Part shown: positions 19,728 through 31,655 of the stretch, in pieces | How positions within the stretch are numbered: the stretch's first letter is position 1 | How the letters are laid out: every line of letters starts with the position of its first letter | Assembly: GCA_017164015.1 (NCBI GenBank) | Contig: CP071065.1 | Coordinates: forward strand, 3,252,501 to 3,316,500 | Origin: Nostoc sp. UHCC 0702 | GTDB lineage: Bacteria > Cyanobacteriota > Cyanobacteriia > Cyanobacteriales > Nostocaceae | Direction of reading: 5' to 3' | Length of the DNA: 64,000 nt | Notes under the pieces: model-generated | The model's database searches: none | The model's input: the letters and a program-made list of their open reading frames with translations, nothing else | Told to the model about the DNA's origin: nothing | Translations under genes and position numbers: made by a program

Positions 19728-20465
19728 ATGATTTACGACCAATCAGAGTTTGATTTGCGCTGTGAGTGGGGGCCACAAGGAGTTGCTCAACTTGCTTCTA
19801 TTAGTGATGTAGTTGTGATAGTTGATATTCTTTCTTTTTCTACCTGCGTAGAAATTGCCACCAACAATGGTGCGATAATTTTTCCTTACCCATATAGAGA
19901 TGAATCAGTTATAGATTATGCCAAGTCAGTGCAAGCAGAGTTGGCAAGTCATCGACAACGTTGGACTACAACGGGATATTCTCTTTCTCCAAAGTCGGTA
20001 ACTCAAATTCCTGCTGGAACTAGACTAGTTTTACCTTCACCTAATGGTTCTTTTCTCACTTTACAAACTGGGAATACACCAACTTTGGCTGGCTGTTTAC
20101 GAAATTGCCAAGCTGTAGCGCAGTTTGCCCAAAACTACGGCAAGAAAATTGCACTGATTCCTGCTGGTGAGAGGTGGAAAGATGATGGTAGTCTACGACC
20201 TGCATTTGAAGATTTAATTGGTGCTGGAGCAATTCTTAGTGACTTGCAAGGAAGTCTATCACCAGAAGCTGAAGTAGCTGTGGCAACATTTAAGACTTTC
20301 CAGAAAGATTTACTTGGTTATTTGCAAAAGTGTAGTTCTGGGAAAGAGTTAATTGCAGCAGGTTTTGAGTCAGATGTTGAACTGGCGTCTATGTACAACG
20401 TTAGTGATTGCGTGCCTTTGTTTAGAGAAAATGTTTATACCAATTACAGGCTACAACAAGCTTAA
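19728..20465 (+). CDS. 2-phosphosulfolactate phosphatase family protein (ComB-like)
   Basis: A 245-residue protein of the ComB family. In methanogens ComB dephosphorylates 2-phosphosulfolactate during coenzyme M synthesis. Family features are the start FDLRCEWGPQGV, VVVIVDILSFSTCVEIA (Mg-binding Asp) and LVLPSPNGSFLT. Further on are IPAGERWKDDGSLRPAFEDLIGAGAIL and a C-terminal DVELASMYNVSDCVP. Cyanobacteria lack coenzyme M synthesis, so the true substrate is unknown. A TauE-type gene lies about 390 bp upstream across a repeat element. Confidence 0.9.
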   Translation: MIYDQSEFDLRCEWGPQGVAQLASISDVVVIVDILSFSTCVEIATNNGAIIFPYPYRDESVIDYAKSVQAELASHRQRWTTTGYSLSPKSVTQIPAGTRLVLPSPNGSFLTLQTGNTPTLAGCLRNCQAVAQFAQNYGKKIALIPAGERWKDDGSLRPAFEDLIGAGAILSDLQGSLSPEAEVAVATFKTFQKDLLGYLQKCSSGKELIAAGFESDVELASMYNVSDCVPLFRENVYTNYRLQQA

Positions 20466-20630
20466 TTAAATATCACAATCTTAAGTTGACTAATTTCGGC
20501 TTCTTAGATGAAAAATAACTCAAGTGTAAAGTTTTATATTAATACGTGACATCCTTAGTACAACCATAATATATATGATCATGTCAAATAACTTAATTCA
20601 TCAGGTTTTACCAGTCATATCTATACTCTT

Positions 20631-21479
20631 ATGAAAAAATATAAATTTATTTATTTAAGTATCTTATCATCTATATTATCGATATCTACAAATTTATTTG
20701 TTTCTCACTTATCTCTGGCTGATTCAAAAGATAATACTACAGAAACAAATACAAAGAACACAGATTTAATTTGTTTAAAATACCCTGAAACAGAGTATCC
20801 AGAAGCGAAATCTTACTGCGATGCATTGGTGAATACTAAAATCATTAAATCTAACCAAATTTGGAAAAATTTGACAGCAATCAATGAGCAAAACAAAAAA
20901 ATTATCTGGGAAAATAATGATAAAGTGAATGGCCGTCTATTAGTAGTCTATTGGACAACGTGGGATGGATATAGAGACAAAGTTAATCAAGATATAAAAA
21001 CCACGCGAGATACTTGGATCACAGTTGCACCAGAATTAGAAGAATTTTGCAAACAATTTACTGTTAATCCAAAAATTAGCTTACCTTACAGAATCAATCA
21101 ATTATTGGGATTAGCACCAGAAAATACTGACAAAATAAAGAAGCGTAAATTTGTAAAATTTTGGGTAAAGAAAGAAGATTTATTTAGACCTACACCAGAT
21201 CCAGAAATTACTGACCATGAAGCAGAATTAAATTTTCCAGATTTAAATGATTTTATAGTTATCTCTGATAAATATAAATTTTGGTTTTTGCAGCAATTAA
21301 TGACTAATGATTATCCTTGGACTAAACTAGGATATACCTATGATTGGGGGAAGCACAGTGACTGGGTAAAAATTGATCCAAGCAGACCAGTAAATGTAGG
21401 CTTAAGTGAATTTATTATTAGAGAAAATGCTACCGTAAAAGTTGATTCGTTAGTATCAGCGGAGGATTATTGCAAGTAA
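20631..21479 (+). CDS. Secreted hypothetical protein
   Basis: A 282-residue protein with an N-terminal signal peptide (about residues 1-31, KFIYLSILSSILSISTNLF). The mature part is rich in Lys, Asn, Trp and charged residues, with no recognised domain. Two cysteines near residues 48 and 63 and two more further on could form disulfides outside the cytoplasm. A tail motif YTYDWGKHSDW, then VGLSEFII, is distinctive. The gene is markedly AT-rich relative to neighbouring housekeeping genes. Function unknown. Confidence 0.65.
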   Translation: MKKYKFIYLSILSSILSISTNLFVSHLSLADSKDNTTETNTKNTDLICLKYPETEYPEAKSYCDALVNTKIIKSNQIWKNLTAINEQNKKIIWENNDKVNGRLLVVYWTTWDGYRDKVNQDIKTTRDTWITVAPELEEFCKQFTVNPKISLPYRINQLLGLAPENTDKIKKRKFVKFWVKKEDLFRPTPDPEITDHEAELNFPDLNDFIVISDKYKFWFLQQLMTNDYPWTKLGYTYDWGKHSDWVKIDPSRPVNVGLSEFIIRENATVKVDSLVSAEDYCK

Positions 21480-21553
21480 AAGTTACAGATTTCATGTACC
21501 TAATAAATAGGCTCTCAACTACTCAAGACTAAACTAATGAAATAAATCACTAA

Positions 21554-22084
21554 TTAAAGATCGCATTCATGAGTTTGACAGTATTTTGCATTATCTATTA
21601 CCCCTTGCAATTTACTTAATTGAATTATCTGAAATGCTGAACCACCCTGCACCTGGGCAGTAATGTAGGCAAAGCTTTGACCGCGATAAAACTGGTCACG
21701 ACCAACTTTTGTGACATACCTGGATTTTTGGAAGTCGTTGGCAATGTTGGAGTTATAAATGTCTTTTAATAGTTTCACTGCTTGGGAACTTTTGGTAGTG
21801 AATTTGACACTAGAGTCACGACTAACGGTTATTCCTTCTTTAGTTACTATCCCATTTTCAGAAGTTACATCAGCGTAAAAGTACAAATTTCCCTTTGAAC
21901 CTTCATAACCATGCGCTTCGCTGTTATATCTCAAGGGTGATAGTTGAGATTTGGTCTTTGCCCATTTGATAACAGTGTTAATGTTTTGTCCTGGGAGTGC
22001 ATTGGCAGGAGTGATGGTCAAAACTATAGCTAGGACAGAGACGGCAGTACTGAATAAATTGTTAATTTTATGACTTTTATACAT
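21554..22084 (-). CDS. Secreted hypothetical protein
   Basis: A 176-residue protein with a signal peptide (about residues 1-29, ending ITPANA, then LPGQ). The mature region has beta-rich character (GNLYFYADVTSENGIVTKEGITV) and a C-terminal cysteine pair (KYCQTHECDL). I do not recognise the family. It converges with the secreted orphan at 20631, and both may be extracytoplasmic. Confidence 0.6.
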   Translation of the reverse strand: MYKSHKINNLFSTAVSVLAIVLTITPANALPGQNINTVIKWAKTKSQLSPLRYNSEAHGYEGSKGNLYFYADVTSENGIVTKEGITVSRDSSVKFTTKSSQAVKLLKDIYNSNIANDFQKSRYVTKVGRDQFYRGQSFAYITAQVQGGSAFQIIQLSKLQGVIDNAKYCQTHECDL

Positions 22085-25929
<3,845 letters not shown>

Positions 25930-26194
25930 GGATTAGGGACTGGGGGCTGGGGACTGGTGACTGGGGACTGGGGAATAGGAAAATCTTTCCCCATGCCCAA
26001 TTACCAATTACCAATTCCCAATACCCAATCTCCAGTACCCAATTTGTTGTAAATCTGAAAGGAATATTACAAAGTGTTAAGAGCAGTCATAAATGCTCAA
26101 CACAATGCCGGAAAATATACAGCGGAAGGGAGCAATGTAAAGTTGCCCCTGTTCAATCAAATTCTGGTTTCATTCGTATTGGAGGAATCCATTA
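25930..26194 (+). promoter_or_regulatory. apcE-apcA spacer with repeats
   Basis: GGGACTGG-type tandem units and a facing CCAATTACC/CCCAATA block (25925-26045) can form a stem. They are followed by about 150 bp that should carry the apcA leader and a GGAGGA ribosome site close to the apcA ATG. A separate apcA promoter here is likely, because allophycocyanin is needed in large excess over ApcE (inference). Confidence 0.45.
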
Positions 26195-26683
26195 ATGAGT
26201 ATCGTCACGAAGTCCATCGTGAATGCTGATGCAGAAGCTCGCTACCTCAGCCCTGGCGAACTGGATCGGATCAAGAGCTTTGTTACAAGTGGTGAGCGTC
26301 GCGTCCGCATTGCTGATATTTTGACCCAGAGCCGCGAGCGGATTGTGAAGAGCGCAGGTGACCAAGTGTTCCAAAAACGCCCTGATGTTGTGTCTCCTGG
26401 TGGCAACGCTTACGGTCAAGAAATGACAGCTACTTGTCTGCGTGACCTAGACTATTACCTCCGCCTCGTTACCTACGGTATCGTTTCTGGTGATGTTACC
26501 CCCATCGAAGAAATTGGCGTTGTAGGCGCTCGTGAAATGTACAAGTCCCTCGGCACTCCCATCGATGGCATTATTGAAGGTATCCGTGGGCTGAAGAATG
26601 GAGCAAGCAGCTTGCTGTCTGGTGAAGACGCTAGTGAAGCTGGTGCCTATTTTGACTACCTAATTGGTGCTTTAGGCGGCTAA
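26195..26683 (+). CDS. apcA: Allophycocyanin alpha subunit
   Basis: The alpha chain of the phycobilisome core biliprotein, 162 residues. The globin-like fold is preceded by the two N-terminal helices ([22 protein letters not shown]). The chromophore cysteine is Cys81 in [17 protein letters not shown], which binds phycocyanobilin. It pairs with ApcB encoded 62 bp downstream. A strong GGAGGA ribosome site lies about 9 bases before the ATG. The sequence is the core ApcA type rather than ApcD, since the canonical N-terminus and full conservation around the bilin site are present. Confidence 0.97.
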   Translation: MSIVTKSIVNADAEARYLSPGELDRIKSFVTSGERRVRIADILTQSRERIVKSAGDQVFQKRPDVVSPGGNAYGQEMTATCLRDLDYYLRLVTYGIVSGDVTPIEEIGVVGAREMYKSLGTPIDGIIEGIRGLKNGASSLLSGEDASEAGAYFDYLIGALGG

Positions 26684-26745
26684 AGCTGTTTCCTTGGCAC
26701 GAAACAAAAGTATTGCAATACGATTGGAAATAAGGAATTAACAAC

Positions 26746-27234
26746 ATGGCTCAAGACGCTATTACCGCTGTAATTAACTCTGCGGACGTTCAAGGTAAGT
26801 ACTTAGATGCAACTGCTTTGTCGAAGTTGAAAGCTTACTTCTCAAGTGGTGAACTACGCGTCCGTGCTGCTACCACAATCAGCGCTAACGCAGCTGCGAT
26901 CGTTAAAGAAGCTGTTGCAAAGTCCTTGCTGTACTCTGACATCACCCGTCCCGGTGGTAACATGTACACCACCCGTCGCTATGCTGCTTGCATCCGCGAT
27001 TTGGACTACTACCTCCGCTATGCTACCTATGCTATGTTAGCTGGCGATCCTTCCATCCTAGATGAGCGCGTACTCAATGGCTTGAAGGAAACCTACAACT
27101 CTTTGGGTGTTCCCGTTGGCCCTACTGTACAAGCTATCCAAGCAATCAAAGAAGTAACTGCTGCTTTGGTTGGTGCAGATGCAGGTAAGGAAATGGGTAC
27201 TTACTTAGACTATATCTCCTCTGGCTTGAGCTAA
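26746..27234 (+). CDS. apcB: Allophycocyanin beta subunit
   Basis: The beta chain of the core allophycocyanin, 162 residues. Asn72 (GGNMYTT) is the residue known to be gamma-N-methylated in beta phycobiliproteins. Cys82 in [18 protein letters not shown] is the phycocyanobilin attachment site. It starts [20 protein letters not shown], typical of ApcB. It follows apcA closely and is separated from apcC by 235 bp containing a long-range inverted repeat. Confidence 0.97.
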   Translation: MAQDAITAVINSADVQGKYLDATALSKLKAYFSSGELRVRAATTISANAAAIVKEAVAKSLLYSDITRPGGNMYTTRRYAACIRDLDYYLRYATYAMLAGDPSILDERVLNGLKETYNSLGVPVGPTVQAIQAIKEVTAALVGADAGKEMGTYLDYISSGLS

Positions 27235-27275
27235 GAGCTAGTTTGCACTGAAGTATTTAGGTGCAAAGTTAAGGT

Positions 27276-27374
27276 CTGGAAATCAATCGTGAGTGCTAGA
27301 GAGTTTTGTCGCTTATCTTGTTGAATGAGTCAATAATGAGTGTTAACGTTCTAGTATTGATGCTTGATTTCCAG
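27276..27374 (+). promoter_or_regulatory. Long-range inverted repeat between apcB and apcC
   Basis: A perfect 11-bp inverted repeat (CTGGAAATCAA at 27276-27286, TTGATTTCCAG at 27364-27374) encloses 77 bases. In the transcript it would form a stem with a large loop in the apcB-apcC spacer. It is a candidate for partial termination or mRNA stabilisation, setting the lower dose of ApcC (inference). Confidence 0.5.
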
Positions 27375-27469
27375 CCTTGGAATAAATGATTTTAAAATTT
27401 GAGTAAAATACATACTCCCGTTTTTTTGAAATAAAAAAGTTTTCACAGTTACCACAGGAGATTTAAAAC

Positions 27470-27676
27470 ATGGCGCGGTTATTTAAAATTACTGCTTGTG
27501 TTCCCAGCCAAACCCGGATTCGTACCCAACGCGAACTACAAAATACCTACTTCACCAAGCTTGTTCCTTATGAAAACTGGTTCAGCGAACAGCAACGGAT
27601 TCAAAAAGCAGGCGGCAAAATTGTGAAGGTAGAACTAGCTACAGGTAAGCAAGGTGCTAATACCGGGTTGGCGTAA
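27470..27676 (+). CDS. apcC: Phycobilisome small core linker LC7.8
   Basis: A 68-residue core linker that caps and stabilises the allophycocyanin trimers of the core cylinders. It is almost wholly a CpcD-like domain: MARLFKITACVPSQTRIRTQ, then LQNTYFTKLVPY and IVKVELATGK. AGGAG lies 10 bases before the ATG. Last gene of the apc operon, followed 40 bp later by an intrinsic terminator. Confidence 0.97.
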   Translation: MARLFKITACVPSQTRIRTQRELQNTYFTKLVPYENWFSEQQRIQKAGGKIVKVELATGKQGANTGLA

Positions 27677-27714
27677 TTCTTATATATAGACCGAAGATTA
27701 TTTTAGGGAGTTTC

Positions 27715-27741
27715 AAAGAGGTCTGGGTTGACCTCTTTTTT
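27715..27741 (+). terminator. apc operon terminator
   Basis: The stem AAAGAGGTC / GACCTCTTT with a 6-base loop is followed by a run of T. This is a clear intrinsic terminator 39 bp after the apcC stop codon. Confidence 0.9.
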
Positions 27742-27752
27742 ATTGCTATTTT

Positions 27753-28009
27753 TTAAACCTCACTCAACCCTAGTCTACGCCGCATTTCTGTGCTGGAAAT
27801 TCCACCTTCGGAATGAGGGCGCGATCGCTCTATCAACTCAAGAAATTTTGGATTACTCTCAAAGAAATTGTTTCAAAATCGATATTTTCCAAAGTGACTA
27901 ATGCAGCAATTGGCTGACCATTGCTAGTAATTATCACTGGCTGATCAGCAAGTTCTGAAGTATATCCAGCCAGCGCTGCGGTTGCTTCTGCAATCTCAAC
28001 TATTTTCAT
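27753..28009 (-). pseudogene. Frameshifted Phd/YefM-type antitoxin
   Basis: From the ATG at 28009 the frame reads MKIVEIAEATAALAGYTSEL, QPVIITSNGQPIAALVTLEN and IDFETISL, a type II antitoxin DNA-binding domain. It then runs out of frame and stops near 27838. In the next frame, from about 27860, the expected C-terminus continues as SNPKFLELIERSR and ends EMRRRLG plus four residues, with a stop at 27753. Restoring one base (TTTGAG to TTGGAG-like) would give ISLESNPKFL, so a single-base deletion is likely. No partner toxin lies within the neighbouring gaps; an IS5-type element sits 270 bp away. Confidence 0.75.
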
Positions 28010-28083
28010 AGGTCGTAAATCTCTCCTGCGATGCGAATTTGATATCAAGTTCGGTTAATTAATTATGATTTCCACAGTCATTG

Positions 28084-28153
28084 CACCCCACCCCTTAATC
28101 CCCTCCCCGTTGACGGGGAGGGGAGACAAAGCATAGCTTTGGCGGGGTGGGGT
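28084..28153. repeat. C/G-rich nested hairpin repeat
   Basis: Outer arms ACCCCACCCC (28085-28094) and GGGGTGGGGT (28144-28153) enclose inner arms CCCCTCCCCG / CGGGGAGGGG (28100-28123). This is a cruciform-capable intergenic repeat, possibly of MITE origin. Similar CCCCTCTCC-rich cores appear inside the elements at 31216 and 43274. Confidence 0.75.
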
Positions 28154-28313
28154 TCAGTGGGTTTAATAAGTAATCAAGCGTACATGTTATGATTGCGTTC
28201 CTTGACTCTGACTGCGCTCACTAGCTAACCTTTGACAGTTCTTTGGCTTTTTTAAGTAGCAATTCAGCCCTTGAAACTAAGAGGATGTTTTAAAAGTTGG
28301 AGCCAGTCAAAAA

Positions 28314-28781
28314 TCATGCAAGTCGTCTGACCATAATACGAATCATGGCAATATAGATGAATGTCTCTGAGGTTTCAGGAAGGCGTTCATAATCCTTACT
28401 CAAACGCCGACACCAATTAAGCCAGCCAAAAGTGCGCTCCACAACCCAACGCTTTGGTAATATGGTAAAACCCTTTTGTTCCAAGGGTCGGAGTACGATT
28501 TCAACAATCCACCGAAACATATCCATCACCCACCGCATAAATTCTTCTCCTCGGTATCCTCCATCCATCCAAATGGTATTCAATCGTTTTACCTGATTAC
28601 CTGTGTCATGAACTCGTTGGAGGACAAGTTTTGCTCCTTGTCGCTCTGGAAGGCTAGCAGATGTCACCAAAACCCGTAAAACTAGCCCTAGTAAATCAAC
28701 GGTCAAATGTCGTTTACGCCCGTGTATCTTTTTACCTGCGTCATAACCTACATCGATTGAAATCATAGTTGCTGTTTCCAC
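28314..28781 (-). CDS. IS5-family transposase, C-terminal frame
   Basis: The frame carries the DDE catalytic core: VDSQSV (first Asp, just upstream of the listed GTG start), IWMDGGYRGEEF (second Asp) and RWVVERTFGWLNWCRRLSKDYE (Glu plus the YREK-like region). It has no good start of its own and is in the -1 frame relative to the upstream frame. It must therefore be expressed by -1 frameshifting within about 28763-28815, or be inactive. No A-rich slippery heptamer is evident in the overlap. Confidence 0.85.
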   Translation of the reverse strand: METATMISIDVGYDAGKKIHGRKRHLTVDLLGLVLRVLVTSASLPERQGAKLVLQRVHDTGNQVKRLNTIWMDGGYRGEEFMRWVMDMFRWIVEIVLRPLEQKGFTILPKRWVVERTFGWLNWCRRLSKDYERLPETSETFIYIAMIRIMVRRLA

Positions 28782-29107
28782 TGATTGACTGTCAACAGCT
28801 GCGTATCTGTTGGACTAGGTTCACGTCCCGCATCAACCCGAACCCAAGGCACAAGTTTATCGTGAATCTTTAACCATGTACCATCTTTACTCCATCTCCA
28901 AAAATAGCCATAAACAGTTGACCATGCTGGAAAATCACCCGGTAAGGCTCGCCATGTACATCCCTGACATAACACGTAAAGGATGGCATTGACGACAGTA
29001 AATAATGCTACAGTACGCTTTCGACCGCCTGGTTTTGCTTGTGGAAACTCTTGTGCGATTAATTCCCACTGCTCCCATGTCAAGTTGCTAGGATATGCTT
29101 TAGTCAT
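28763..29107 (-). CDS. IS5-family transposase, N-terminal frame
   Basis: A 114-residue N-terminal part of the transposase: YPSNLTWEQWELIAQEFP, then KRTVALFTVVNAILYVLCQG and WRALPGDFPAWSTVYGYFWRW. This is the DUF4096-like helical DNA-binding region of IS5 transposases. It runs out of frame just before the first catalytic Asp, ending TVNQWKQQL. Alone it cannot catalyse transposition. Confidence 0.87.
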   Translation of the reverse strand: MTKAYPSNLTWEQWELIAQEFPQAKPGGRKRTVALFTVVNAILYVLCQGCTWRALPGDFPAWSTVYGYFWRWSKDGTWLKIHDKLVPWVRVDAGREPSPTDTQLLTVNQWKQQL

Positions 29108-29320
29108 TCGCTCACGAGGTGCTGATTCTTATACAAATTTCAGCTTAAGCCTTGTGAGTTTTCTTACAACAGCCCTCCACTTTTAAAACATCCTCTTATA
29201 CATGATTTTTGAAATTTGTTGTATTTGTAACTTCATACCATATACAGCGATCGCAGCAGCCGTCATTCTTTGCTAAGATTGCCAATGCAAAAACATTGAA
29301 ACAGGGCACTCTTCACCACT

Positions 29321-30304
29321 ATGGCCACATCTGCAATTGACGGTAAAGACGCAGCAGCTATCCAAGCCGCAACAGCAGGGGTTGCTGTATGCGATCGCTC
29401 TTTTTGGGGACGTATCCGTGTTTCTGATGATGACCGTCTCCGCTTTTTACACAACCAAAGTACTAACGATTTCCAAAGTCTCAAGCCAGGACAGGGTTGT
29501 GATACTGTAATGGTGACATCCACAGCCCGTACAATTGACTTAGCAACTGCTTATGTTCTTGATGATGCCGTGTTGTTGCTAGTTTCACCCAGCCGACGTG
29601 AGTTTTTGATGCAATGGCTAGACCGTTATATTTTCTTTGCTGACAAAGTACAGTTAACCGATGTCACCGATGAAACTGCTACCTTTAGCTTAGTCGGGCC
29701 AGGCAGTGACGCGGTGATAGAAAAGCTGGGTGCAGGGGCAATTATTGGTCAACCCTACGGGAATCATATCTCAGTTGATGATATTGTCGTAGCTGTGGGT
29801 AGTGGCTTGGCTACTATGGGATATACGCTGATTTTGCCAGCTTCCAATAAACAAAGAGTATGGAGTCAGATTTTAGAATTAGGGGCGGTAGAATTAAGCG
29901 ATCGCGCTTGGGATATGTTACGAATATTACAAGGAAGACCAGCGCCAGATTTAGAACTAACAGATGATTACAATCCCCTGGAAGTAGGTTTATGGCAGAC
30001 GATTTCTTTTAATAAAGGTTGTTACATCGGGCAAGAAACCATTGCGCGGTTAAATACCTATAAAGGTGTAAAGCAATACCTTTGGGGAATTCGCCTCAGT
30101 GCCCCGGCTGAAGTTGGAAGTGCGATCGCGATCGCTGATGAAAAAGTCGGTAAACTGACCAGTTATACACAAACTCCTCATGGTCACTTTGGACTAGGTT
30201 ACATCAAAAGCAAAGCTGGTGGTGTGGGCTTCAAAGTGCAAGTGGGAGAAATTGAGGGTGAAATAGTCGCAGTCCCGTTTGTTTCTCATGAATATCCCCA
30301 GTAA
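29321..30304 (+). CDS. ygfZ: YgfZ/GcvT-like folate-binding protein
   Basis: A 327-residue protein with the GcvT fold and the YgfZ/CAF17 hallmark KGCYIGQET (about residue 236). In bacteria and mitochondria YgfZ/Iba57 proteins support maturation or repair of iron-sulfur enzymes using a folate. The N-terminus has RFLHNQSTNDFQSLKPGQG, also typical, and RPAPDLELTDDYNPLEVGLW precedes the key Cys. The gene directly follows the IS5 element, which lies 125 bp upstream and may have altered its promoter. It is a paralogue in fold only of gcvT at 768. Confidence 0.92.
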   Translation: MATSAIDGKDAAAIQAATAGVAVCDRSFWGRIRVSDDDRLRFLHNQSTNDFQSLKPGQGCDTVMVTSTARTIDLATAYVLDDAVLLLVSPSRREFLMQWLDRYIFFADKVQLTDVTDETATFSLVGPGSDAVIEKLGAGAIIGQPYGNHISVDDIVVAVGSGLATMGYTLILPASNKQRVWSQILELGAVELSDRAWDMLRILQGRPAPDLELTDDYNPLEVGLWQTISFNKGCYIGQETIARLNTYKGVKQYLWGIRLSAPAEVGSAIAIADEKVGKLTSYTQTPHGHFGLGYIKSKAGGVGFKVQVGEIEGEIVAVPFVSHEYPQ

Positions 30305-30391
30305 TTAAGTTAACTCGTCGGGGTCGTCAGTTGTCAGTTGTCAAAGTTTAAGTCTTTTGACATTATTCTTGCCTATCTAGCTTGAAAATAC

Positions 30392-30452
30392 TTTGTGTCT
30401 TAGTGCCTTAGTGGTAAAAAATCTTAAACCACAAAAGACACCAAGACACAAA
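30392..30452. repeat. Hairpin repeat (TTTGTGTCTT...AAGACACAAA)
   Basis: Imperfect 24-bp arms (TTTGTGTCTTAGTGCCTTAG and its near complement) with a 12-base loop form a long hairpin in the gap after the ygfZ-like gene. It resembles dispersed cyanobacterial inverted repeats; no coding capacity. Confidence 0.7.
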
Positions 30453-30546
30453 TAGAAAAAGGGTAAGACATTCCTGTTCGCTATAATTAATACAACTCAA
30501 AAAACCTAATTCTGCTGTAGTGATACAGTTAATAGAGGTAGTAAAT

Positions 30547-31134
30547 ATGGTTTTACAAACAGAGAAGCGCCATTACACCCCAGAAGAGTATCTGGAATTA
30601 GAAGAACAGGCTGAATATAAAAATGAATACAGATCTGGAGAAATTATACCCATGACAGGGGGAACAACTAACCACAATAAAATTGCACTGAACTTTTGTA
30701 GAAAATTTCCTCTTACAATACAAGGGCAAGATTATGAGATTTACATTGGTGATGTGAAATTGTCGATCCCTCAATATCGAATCTATACTTATCCTGATGT
30801 GATGGTTGTCAAAGGTAAACCTATATATGAGGGAACTCGTACAACAATTATTACTAATCCTTTATTAATAGTTGAAGTTTTATCAAATTCAACGAAAAAT
30901 TATGACAAAACAGACAAATTTAAATATTACCGTTCAATTTCGGAATTTAATGAATATATAATGATTGACCAGTATAGTTTTACAGTGGAACAATTTACTA
31001 AACAAACAGAAGGTCAATGGCTTTTTAAGGAATATGAAGGCGAAGAGGCGATTTTAATCCTAGATTCTATCAATTTCCAGATTTCCTTACGTGAGATTTA
31101 TGAGCGGGTTAATTTTGATTTGAGTGAGGAATAA
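30547..31134 (+). CDS. Uma2-family (DUF820) putative endonuclease
   Basis: About 195 residues from the ATG at 30547, which has AGAGG 7 bases upstream; the in-frame ATG at 30520 lacks this. The family start YTPEEYLELEEQAEYKNEYRSG is clear. The PD-(D/E)XK-like core is visible as IYIGDVKLSI, TYPDVMVV and LLIVEVLSNSTKNYDKTDKF. Uma2 proteins are extremely expanded in cyanobacteria; their targets are unknown and many copies are linked to mobile regions, as here. AT-rich coding sequence. Confidence 0.9.
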   Translation: MVLQTEKRHYTPEEYLELEEQAEYKNEYRSGEIIPMTGGTTNHNKIALNFCRKFPLTIQGQDYEIYIGDVKLSIPQYRIYTYPDVMVVKGKPIYEGTRTTIITNPLLIVEVLSNSTKNYDKTDKFKYYRSISEFNEYIMIDQYSFTVEQFTKQTEGQWLFKEYEGEEAILILDSINFQISLREIYERVNFDLSEE

Positions 31135-31215
31135 GGCAATATATAGCTCTAATTAATAGCATCGCCTATACGAAATCAGGTATTGCAGATTACTTAACAA
31201 AATTTTTAACTTTTA

Positions 31216-31379
31216 GAGCATGTTTGAAAAGTCGTAAAGTGTACTAAAAACCCCTCTCCAAACCTCTCCCCCACAGGGAGAGAGGCTTTGAAACCCCCAT
31301 TCCCTCGTGAGTGTTGGGGGGTAGGGGGGTTAGGTTTCTGAGGCTTTGATGTTAATAAAAATACTTTTCAAACATCCTC
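31216..31379. mobile_element. MITE related to the IS5 element (TIR GAGGATGTTTGAAAAGT)
   Basis: Inverted ends GAG(C/G)ATGTTTGAAAAGT at 31216 and 31363-31379 differ by one base. They resemble the ends of the IS5 element at 28280 (GAGGATGTTTTAAAAGT). TTA flanks both sides. The interior is a hairpin-rich CCCCTCTCC/GGGAGAGAGG segment with no ORF. It could be mobilised in trans by a related transposase (inference). Confidence 0.8.
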
Positions 31380-31418
31380 TTAGTAGCGCGGCGCAATTAA
31401 AATAGAGTAATAAATTAA

Positions 31419-31512
31419 GCGTTGCATAGAATGCGGAATTATTTAGTAGGGGCAAGTTCACTGATATCCCCGCAGTTTGGTTGATTTGTAACCGTCAACA
31501 TGGCCCTACTAA
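31419..31512. mobile_element. MITE-like family B, partial copy
   Basis: It begins GCGTTGCATAGAATGCGG and is recognisably the reverse complement of the right part of 2582-2725, including GGGGCAAGTTCAC and GATATC...CGCAGTT. The far terminal repeat is not found, so it is a truncated copy. Confidence 0.55.
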
Positions 31513-31655
31513 GGCTCATTTCTCTGAAAATAAGGATTTTGGCTATTGTTTGCGTAAGTCGTGAAACTTTTCACAATAACGCTACATCAGCGTAACAAAA
31601 CTGCCATAAATGCTGTCTACATTAGTGATATATCCAAATATCCTTCCAAACAGCT

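Larger units (their letters stand above)
28280..29196 (-). mobile_element. IS5-family insertion sequence
   Basis: A 917-bp element with terminal inverted repeats beginning AGAGGATGTTTTAAAAGT at the left end and the same sequence inverted at 29179-29196. A TA dinucleotide flanks each side, the target duplication expected for part of the IS5 family. It encodes two overlapping transposase frames on the minus strand. Related terminal repeats without transposase occur at 31216-31379 and at 34835. Confidence 0.88.

Noticed and set aside
31549-31562. TTTGCGTAAGTCGTG resembling a family A end
   Set aside because: A short isolated match without internal family A sequence or a second end.
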